Assembly (NCBI GenBank): GCA_947623615.1
Contig: CANQHH010000007.1
Coordinates: 1-18,065 of the forward strand
Reading direction: 5' to 3'
Source of the DNA: an uncultured Clostridia bacterium
GTDB taxonomy: Bacteria; Bacillota; Clostridia; TANB77; CAG-508
Length of the DNA: 18,065 bases
Shown: one piece after another, positions 14,164 through 18,065 of the stretch
Numbering within the stretch: the first letter of the stretch is position 1
Layout: each line of letters opens with the position of its first letter
The notes under the pieces: generated by a model
Database searches by the model: none
What the model was told of the DNA's origin: nothing
The model's input: the letters and a program-made list of their open reading frames with translations, nothing else
Position numbers and translations under genes: made by a program

Positions 14164-14199
14164 AAAAACTACCCGTTCAACTTTAAACGGATAGTTTTT
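14164..14199. terminator. Terminator of the gltX-DUF951 transcript
   Basis: AAAAACTACCCGTT (14164-14177) pairs with 14186-14199 with one mismatch; A-run and T-run arms make it bidirectional. It lies 3 bp past the DUF951 stop (minus strand) and 14 bp past the previous terminator. Confidence 0.8.
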
Positions 14200-14201
14200 A
14201 G

Positions 14202-14385
14202 TTATATTTTCTCTATTTTCTTTGTAATCATTTTTAAGGCTTTTTCTCTATCTACCATAACAATATGTCCGACATCCCAAACATTTTAACTTAAAGTCAA
14301 CACCAACACGGGTTAATTCCCATAATTTACTGCCACATGGATGCTGTTTTTTAGTTTGCACTATATCTCCAATATTATATTCCAT
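14202..14385 (-). pseudogene. DUF951 family protein gene, broken by a 1-bp insertion
   Basis: From ATG at 14385 the frame reads MEYNIGDIVQTKKQHPCGSK, then LWELTRVGVDFKLKCLGC, a clear DUF951 core (HPCGS and KCLGC). It then runs out of family and stops at 14248 after 45 residues. Removing one base near 14271 restores GHIVMVDREKALKMITKKIEKI to a stop at 14202-14204, giving the expected protein of 60 residues. So the gene is intact apart from one extra base in GATGTCGGACA. GGGGTAGAG precedes the ATG. It starts 27 nt after the gltX stop and ends at a terminator, so it is the distal gene of the gltX transcript. It may be a true recent mutation, a sequencing or assembly error, or (less likely) a programmed frameshift. 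Confidence 0.85.
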
Positions 14386-14411
14386 AATACTCTACCCCAT
14401 ATCATTATTTA

Positions 14412-16067
14412 TTATTTTTCTATTGCTCTTTTTATTCTTTCAATTACACTCGCCTCTCCCAATACTTGCATGATTTCATACATATCTGGTGTGTTTTGTC
14501 TACCTGTTAAAGCAACTCTTATAACTGTACTAATATCACCAACATGACCTTTCCAATTATCTGGATCTTTTTTATATTCTTTTACTTCTCTTGCATAACC
14601 TGTTTCTTCTGCTAAGTCTTTTATTTTATCAAACCATGTTTGTTTATCATCATTAATATCAAAATATTTTTCTATATATAGACTTAAAATATTTTTTATT
14701 TCTGATTTATCGTCTATTTTAGCATAAACATAATCTATATCTTTATCCATAAATAAATTATCATACATATATTCTATAGATTCTTTTACATCTGACCATT
14801 TTGCAATATCTTTTCTCGGTTTATTTCCACCTCTTTCAATTCCAAAAACTTTTAGTGAAAATTCTTTATTATCTTCTAACAATTTCGCAAAATCTTCGTC
14901 GTATCTTTTTGCCCAGCTAAGTGTTTCATCATAAATGCTCTCTTTAGAATATTTTGAAATAACGTTCTTTGATACATCTAGCAATTTTACCATATCAAAA
15001 ATGGCTCCACTAACACTCATTTTATTTAATTCAAATTTGAATTCGTTTATATCTTTATCTGGATTTCCTCTTCTCCAACTCTCAAAATTCGAATTTGCAA
15101 TATTTAGTAAATATTCATATACAGCATCAGATGGAATTCCCTCTTCATGATAATAGCTTACCGCTGCTTCTGGATCTTTCCTTTTACTTATTTTGCGTTT
15201 TTTTCCATTATCATCTTTCATTATTGATGCAGTATGTGCATATTTAGGTGGTTTAAATCCTAAACTTTTAAATAACTCTATATGTAATGGTACAGATGAA
15301 ACCCATTCATCTGCACGAATTACTAAGTTTACTCTCATTAAATGGTCATCTACTGCATGTGCAAAATGATATGTTGGAAGTCCATCTGCTTTTATTATTA
15401 CTATATCTTGATCATTTTCTGGAAAATCTATATTACCTTTTATAACATCATGATGTTTTATCTTCTTCTCTTCATTTCCCATTGATCTGAACCTAACTAT
15501 ATATGGCTCTCCATTTTTTATTTTTTCTATCGCATCATCTACAGATAAATTTCTGTACTTAGCCCAAACTCCATAATATCCAGTTCTTATTTTTGCAGCT
15601 TCCTGTTTTGCTCTCATTTGCTCCAATTCCTCTGGTGTAGCAAAACATGGATATGCTCTTCCCTGTTCAATTAGATATTTTGCATACGCTTGGTAAATTT
15701 CTTTTCTATCACTTTGCTTATATGGTCCATAATCGCCCTTTGATTCATTATCATTAATCATTCCTTCATCAAAATTTATATTAAAATCTTTTAATGAATT
15801 TACAATTTGAATAACTCCATTTTCTATTAATCTCTTTTGATCTGTATCCTCTATTCTTAATATGAAAACACCACCAGTTTGCCTTGCTATAGTATTATTA
15901 ATTATACTTTGATATAACCCTCCTATATGCACAAACCCTGTTGGACTTGGTGCAAACCTTACTACCTTAGCTCCCTCTGGTAAATCTCTTTCTGGATATT
16001 TCTCCTCATAATACTCTATTGGCTTTGCTTCCGGAAAAATTAAATCCGCTAAATCTTTATAATTCAT
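14412..16067 (-). CDS. gltX: Glutamate--tRNA ligase
   Basis: A class I synthetase charging tRNA-Glu (and possibly tRNA-Gln for later amidation). The 551 residues are longer than the common ~480-residue bacterial form and have an N-terminal extension of about 34 residues before RFAPSPTGFVHIGG (37-50), the HIGH signature. IEDTDQKR (72-79) and the adenylate motif KISKRK (292-297, the KMSKS equivalent) are present. The C-terminal half is the helical anticodon-binding region, ending GRQNTPDMYEIMQVLGE, where the usual sequence is GxxxGP-like. AAGGAGAGG is 3-4 nt from the ATG. The promoter is at 16124-16152. The broken DUF951 gene is downstream. Confidence 0.95.
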   Translation of the reverse strand: MNYKDLADLIFPEAKPIEYYEEKYPERDLPEGAKVVRFAPSPTGFVHIGGLYQSIINNTIARQTGGVFILRIEDTDQKRLIENGVIQIVNSLKDFNINFDEGMINDNESKGDYGPYKQSDRKEIYQAYAKYLIEQGRAYPCFATPEELEQMRAKQEAAKIRTGYYGVWAKYRNLSVDDAIEKIKNGEPYIVRFRSMGNEEKKIKHHDVIKGNIDFPENDQDIVIIKADGLPTYHFAHAVDDHLMRVNLVIRADEWVSSVPLHIELFKSLGFKPPKYAHTASIMKDDNGKKRKISKRKDPEAAVSYYHEEGIPSDAVYEYLLNIANSNFESWRRGNPDKDINEFKFELNKMSVSGAIFDMVKLLDVSKNVISKYSKESIYDETLSWAKRYDEDFAKLLEDNKEFSLKVFGIERGGNKPRKDIAKWSDVKESIEYMYDNLFMDKDIDYVYAKIDDKSEIKNILSLYIEKYFDINDDKQTWFDKIKDLAEETGYAREVKEYKKDPDNWKGHVGDISTVIRVALTGRQNTPDMYEIMQVLGEASVIERIKRAIEK

Positions 16068-16123
16068 AATCCTCTCCTTATATATTTAAACTTCCATTAT
16101 TATCTGTGAAATAAGTCTTTTGT

Positions 16124-16152
16124 ATTATATACTAATTTTCCAATAATATCAA
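16124..16152 (-). promoter_or_regulatory. Promoter of gltX
   Basis: On the minus strand: TTGATA (16152-16147), a 17-bp spacer, TATAAT (16129-16124). The start near 16117 gives a leader of about 50 nt, with no T-box. The remnant frame at 16332-16156 ends inside this promoter, so the junction of the unusual region lies here. Confidence 0.75.
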
Positions 16153-16181
16153 GGCTTACGTTAAAACCGCCCTTAAATTCT

Positions 16182-16242
16182 GCATAGAATAGTTTTGAGT
16201 ATCACTATTGACATTTTCTTGTGTTGGTAGTATATTATTATT
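16182..16242 (+). repeat. Promoter-like repeat block, copy 1
   Basis: Starts GCATAGAAT, includes GAGTATCACTA, then TTGACA (16208-16213), a 17-bp spacer TTTTCTTGTGTTGGTAG and TATATT (16231-16236). It matches copies 2-4 across both the upstream 25 bp and the spacer, more than a promoter alone needs. On the minus strand the same bases encode ILPTQENVNSDTQNYSMQ. Confidence 0.75.
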
Positions 16243-16311
16243 AGATGCAGAACCGTCAGTTATGGGTTTAGACTCTTGGTCTACGACCTTCTGACCTGTA
16301 TCTTTTATTTT
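16243..16311 (+). ncRNA. Candidate small structured RNA 1
   Basis: Begins 7 bp after the TATATT of copy 1. AGATGCAG (16243-16250) pairs with CTGTATCT (16296-16303) with one G-U. Nested inside are GTCAG/CTGAC (16255-16259, 16291-16295) and TAGAC/GTCTA (16269-16273, 16279-16283). CTTTTATTTT follows. Predicted size about 69 nt. Confidence 0.4.
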
Positions 16312-16350
16312 ATCTAAATCATAAAGGCGCTTTTACTTCATTTTAATTAT

Positions 16351-16435
16351 TTTGTGTCTTTTTTCGTTTTCTTGCATAGAATTTTTTTTAAATATATCTA
16401 TTGATATTTTTCTGCGTTGGTAGTATAATATTATC
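16351..16435 (+). repeat. Promoter-like repeat block, copy 2
   Basis: TTTTCTTGCATAGAAT at 16367-16382, TTGATA (16401-16406), a 17-bp spacer with GCGTTGGTAG, TATAAT (16424-16429). The -35 upstream part has diverged (no GAGTATCAC), yet the promoter boxes are as good or better. Similarity to copy 3 extends left to about 16351 (TTCGTTTTCTTGC). Confidence 0.72.
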
Positions 16436-16499
16436 AGAAACACAAGAACGGGAATGCCTTCCATTTTTGGAAGCCGAACTCGTTAGTGTTTCTTTTTTT
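16436..16499 (+). ncRNA. Candidate small structured RNA 2
   Basis: Begins 7 bp after TATAAT. AGAAACAC (16436-16443) pairs with GTGTTTCT (16486-16493), followed directly by T7 (16493-16499). Inside: AACG/CGTT and CTTCC/GGAAG (16458-16462, 16469-16473, loop ATTTTT). The closing stem plus T-run makes the whole RNA a self-contained terminator about 64 nt long. The clearest of the four. Confidence 0.45.
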
Positions 16500-16500
16500 A

Positions 16501-16534
16501 TGGAATAGGAAAAATCAAAGATTTTTCTATTCCA
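16501..16534. repeat. Long inverted repeat next to candidate RNA 2
   Basis: TGGAATAGGAAAAATC (16501-16516), loop AAA, GATTTTTCTATTCCA (16520-16534): 15 bp with one bulged G. It abuts the T-run of candidate RNA 2. It has no T-run of its own on either strand. Role unknown. Confidence 0.6.
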
Positions 16535-16623
16535 CAAAAATGATATAATCGCTACTTATCTTGTATCAAAATTCTTTATGTCTTTTTTCATCCGTTTAAA
16601 TCTGCACATATGTGAGCTACTAC

Positions 16624-16650
16624 AGAAAAAAGAACTCTGTTTAGAGTTCT
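16624..16650 (-). terminator. Possible terminator after the 68-residue frame
   Basis: On the minus strand AGAACTC, loop TAAACA, GAGTTCT (16650-16631), then TTTTTTC. It starts at the base after the stop codon of the 16651-16857 frame. A near-copy lies at 17273-17300. Confidence 0.55.
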
Positions 16651-16857
16651 CTATTCTTGACTTATTTCCATCGCTCTTATGATTAATTCCTGACTGTCTA
16701 ACTGATTCTTCTCGTGTTGTTCTATTATATAATCCAGTAGTTTCTCCGCTTTCTCTGGTTGTTGTACTGCTAATATTACCACTATTGTTTCTTCCTCTGT
16801 CATTTGTAACATCTTGCAAATATTTATCAAGTGTTTTTGTGTTTTTGTTAGATTCAT
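16651..16857 (-). CDS. Small helical protein, function unknown
   Basis: A 68-residue frame starting MNLTKTQKHLINICKM, with two or three amphipathic helices (about 3-18, 20-31 EEETIVVILAVQ, 35-50 EKAEKLLDYIIEQHEK, 54-66). AGGAGGGG lies 8 nt before the ATG, and a terminator hairpin follows its TAG with no gap; both support expression. An alternative start 13 codons upstream has no comparable site. Against it, the same bases read in another minus-strand frame continue the decayed Ser/Asn-rich remnant, and that frame has lower third-position GC, closer to the genome's habit. So either this is a real small gene or one of two overlapping frames. Not recognised. Confidence 0.5.
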   Translation of the reverse strand: MNLTKTQKHLINICKMLQMTEEETIVVILAVQQPEKAEKLLDYIIEQHEKNQLDSQELIIRAMEISQE

Positions 16858-17272
16858 TAGAAAAACCCCTCCTAATATTCTTAATAATATCTTCATTTTC
16901 CTCTATTTTTATTCTTCCTAAAATGTTATAACTGTCGAAATCATTTTTATTGAAAATATAAAAAAAATCACCATATTCTTTAATGTTAGTTCCATTTTTT
17001 AAAGTTGGTCTGTATTTATAGCACTTCTTAATCTGTTATATACTTGATTAGCTATGTTAATACCTTTTGTATTGTACTCTATATTTGCATTATTTTCAAG
17101 AATTTTCGTAGAATAATGTGTGTGTTTACCATCAATATATCGTGTCCAAATTGGCTTCCAAAATATTGAGTGTTTTGATTGTTCTTATGTACATATGTCA
17201 TTGTTATACCATTTTCCGTTAATCTATTCATGTTTCCCTTTGTTTTAATTTTCGAATTGATTTCCTCTATAG

Positions 17273-17300
17273 AAAAAGAACTCTGATTAAAGTTCTTTTT
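17273..17300. terminator. Bidirectional hairpin with T-runs, near-copy of 16624-16650
   Basis: AAAAAGAACT (17273-17282), loop CTGATTAA, AGTTCTTTTT (17291-17300): a perfect 10-bp stem. AGAACTCTG and AGTTCT are shared with 16631-16650. It also encodes QSSFS in the remnant frame, as the other copy encodes QSSFF, so the likeness may come from coding duplication. Confidence 0.5.
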
Positions 17301-17303
17301 ATT

Positions 17304-17386
17304 CTGTGTATTTTCTTCGTTTTCTTGCATAGAATTTTTTGAGTATCACTATTGACATTTTCTTGTTTTGGTAGTATTCTATTATT
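17304..17386 (+). repeat. Promoter-like repeat block, copy 3
   Basis: TTTTCTTGCATAGAAT, GAGTATCACTA, TTGACA (17352-17357), a 17-bp spacer TTTTCTTGTTTTGGTAG, TATTCT (17375-17380). Nearly identical to copy 1 from GCATAGAAT to GGTAG, and to copy 2 further upstream. Confidence 0.75.
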
Positions 17387-17455
17387 AATAGGATTCATAC
17401 TGCTAGATTTATTCGTTGAAACAGACGAATTTGACGCAGTATGAATTTTATTAAT
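17387..17455 (+). ncRNA. Candidate small structured RNA 3
   Basis: ATTCATACTGC (17393-17403) pairs perfectly with GCAGTATGAAT (17436-17446). The stem continues outward through two G-U pairs and ATTAATA/TATTAAT to 17384/17455, about 20 bp in all. Inside is ATTCGT/ACGAAT (17411-17416, 17425-17430). There is no clean T-run, so its 3' end is less certain. Confidence 0.38.
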
Positions 17456-17457
17456 TT

Positions 17458-17517
17458 CATAGAATATTTTTGAGTATCACTATTGATATTTTTTTGTGTT
17501 AGTAGTATACTCTTAGA
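17458..17517 (+). repeat. Promoter-like repeat block, copy 4
   Basis: CATAGAATATTTTTGAGTATCACTA, written as CATAGAAT then GAGTATCACTA, followed by TTGATA (17483-17488), a 17-bp spacer TTTTTTTGTGTTAGTAG and TATACT (17506-17511). It starts 3 bp after the stem of candidate RNA 3 ends. Confidence 0.75.
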
Positions 17518-17570
17518 AGAAAGACCAGTACGGCTATTCAGACTTGTTTCTGATATACTGGTCTTTTTTC
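17518..17570 (+). ncRNA. Candidate small structured RNA 4
   Basis: AAGACCAGTA (17521-17530) pairs perfectly with TACTGGTCTT (17556-17565), followed by TTTTC. Inside is TCAGA/TCTGA (17538-17542, 17549-17553). About 52 nt. On the minus strand the same stem is followed by TCTTCT and might serve as the trpS terminator, the trpS stop being about 50 bp away. Confidence 0.42.
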
Positions 17571-17620
17571 TATTTTTCATTATAAATCTCAAATATTTTA
17601 AAAACTTTTTTTACTTCTCA

Positions 17621-18065
17621 TCAACATTTATAATAATTCAATTTCATTACTTCTCTAATATCTGTCATTATTTTTTTCGCTTTTTTCTGTGCTTTTTTTG
17701 TGCCCTCTATTAGAATTTTATCTACAATATCTATATTATTTTCATAAAATTTTCGCTTATCCCTTATTGGCTTTAATATATCACATATATTCTTTATCAA
17801 TTGCTTTTTACAATCAACACAACCTCTACTACCAGATTTACATTCTTTGCAAATATTTTCCAACTCTTCTTCATTTGTAAATAAATTATGATAATATGCA
17901 ACCATGCATATTTGAGGATTTCCTCTATCATCTCTTTTTATTCTATTTGGATCAGTTAAAGCATTCATCACTTTTTTGGTAATATCTTCATCACTATCTG
18001 ACAAATATATAGCATTTCCTAAAGATTTTCCCATCTTTTCATTTCCGTCTAAACCTTTTATTCTT
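17621..18065 (-). CDS. trpS: Tryptophan--tRNA ligase, C-terminal part (cut by window end)
   Basis: A class I synthetase charging tRNA-Trp. The visible 147 or so residues begin inside RIKGLDGNEKMGKSLGNAIYLSD, which holds the KMSKS equivalent KMGKS and the following SLGNAI segment typical of TrpRS. The C-terminal helical domain follows (NALTDPNRIKRDDRGNP, YHNLFTNEEELENICKECK, LIKNICDILKPIRDKRK) and ends DIREVMKLNYYKC. The Cys-rich CKECKSGSRGCVDCKK segment is notable but occurs in some TrpRS. The open frame continues past 18065 without a stop, so the N-terminal catalytic part is outside the window. Same strand as gltX. Confidence 0.93.
   Translation of the reverse strand, partial: RIKGLDGNEKMGKSLGNAIYLSDSDEDITKKVMNALTDPNRIKRDDRGNPQICMVAYYHNLFTNEEELENICKECKSGSRGCVDCKKQLIKNICDILKPIRDKRKFYENNIDIVDKILIEGTKKAQKKAKKIMTDIREVMKLNYYKC

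Larger units (their letters stand above)
16156..17592 (-). pseudogene. Decayed Asn/Ser/Thr-rich coding remnant, possibly from a mobile element
   Basis: No intact large gene spans this stretch, but read on the minus strand protein-like sequence jumps between frames. From the right: GLSSKSILLTQKNINSDTQKYSM; a frame change to SMNPINNRILPKQENVNSDTQK; a change to NSMQENEENTQNKKNFNQSSFS; a change near 17160 to WTRYIDGKHTHYSTKILE and GINIANQVYNRLRS; a change near 17020 to YRPTLKNGTNIKEYGDFFYI, GRIKIEENEDIIKNIRRGF and a Ser/Thr/Asn/Arg-rich tail ending ENSKQSSFF with a stop at 16556. Two further repeats follow at 16480-16360 and 16332-16156 (NNNILPTQENVNSDTQNYSM). At least four frameshifts and several stops indicate decay. 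The style (NSMQENE, NSKQSSF spacers) resembles large multidomain proteins of clostridial phages and conjugative elements; that likeness is from memory and not proven. Overlaps the hairpin modules on the other strand. Confidence 0.4.

Noticed and set aside
16556..16819. A separate 87-residue minus-strand gene starting MQDVTND
   Set aside because: Its open frame extends well upstream without a start or ribosome binding site; it is the tail of the remnant and overlaps the better-supported 68-residue frame.
17079..17330. An intact 83-residue minus-strand gene starting MQENEENTQ
   Set aside because: It has no ribosome binding site, and its protein-like quality moves to another frame after about residue 57, so it is treated as part of the decayed remnant.
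16182..17570. A CRISPR array
   Set aside because: Repeats are about 60 bp, spaced irregularly (193, 951 and 131 bp), and the intervening sequences are self-complementary, unlike spacers.
16182..17570. An integron cassette array with attC hairpins
   Set aside because: There are imperfect hairpins, but I see no attC-type RYYYAAC/GTTRRRY ends, no integrase, and the blocks look promoter-like.
17395..17592. A 65-residue minus-strand gene starting MRFIMKN
   Set aside because: It has no ribosome binding site, lies across candidate RNA 4 and repeat copy 4, and the peptide motif changes frame within it; listed under the remnant.

Overview
The window comes from an AT-rich (low-GC) Gram-positive, almost certainly an endospore-forming member of the Clostridia. 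The grounds are A/T-ending codons, strong AGGAGG-type ribosome binding sites, consensus housekeeping promoters, and sporulation genes (pdaA for spore cortex, bofA for sigma-K control, a DUF2508/YaaL-type partner) beside an agr-type peptide quorum-sensing locus. I cannot name a genus from the sequence alone.

Layout. Positions 1-1079 hold the first codons of a minus-strand gene, a dispersed palindromic repeat, and pdaA (minus). Positions 1287-4232 hold a complete agr system in an uncommon arrangement: agrA-agrC on the plus strand converge on agrB-agrD on the minus strand, with one shared terminator between them; agrD (39 codons) is shorter than the usual ORF cutoff. Positions 4303-8098 are a minus-strand operon: uvrC, a one-helix small membrane protein, a class I methyltransferase and an RluA-type pseudouridine synthase, ended by a strong hairpin. 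uvrC shares a divergent promoter region with glmS (8266-10107, plus). Positions 10111-11645 (minus) hold a CaCA-type cation exchanger, a DUF2508 protein and bofA, whose TTG start lies in a long hairpin. serS and ysxC/engB (11859-13753, plus) follow. Next is an isolated, higher-GC gene of unknown function with its own strong promoter and terminator (13743-14150). Then come a DUF951 gene broken by one extra base (14202-14385) and gltX (minus). The right end is the 3' part of trpS (minus, cut by the window end).

The 1.5 kb between gltX and trpS (about 16150-17620) is unlike the rest. It carries four copies of a roughly 60-bp block. On the plus strand each copy reads as TTGAYA, 17 bp, TATNNT, followed by a different but similarly built stem-loop. 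On the minus strand each copy reads as a repeated peptide (ILPTQ...NSDTQ...YSM) inside a coding remnant broken by frameshifts. It is either a cluster of small structured RNAs, or a decayed Asn/Ser-rich mobile-element-type gene with palindromic modules, or both. This is the part of the window most likely to be undescribed.

How the genes work together: agrB would process and export the agrD peptide, which agrC senses to phosphorylate agrA. The uvrC, ysxC, rRNA/tRNA-modification and aminoacyl-tRNA synthetase genes are housekeeping. pdaA and bofA act during sporulation.
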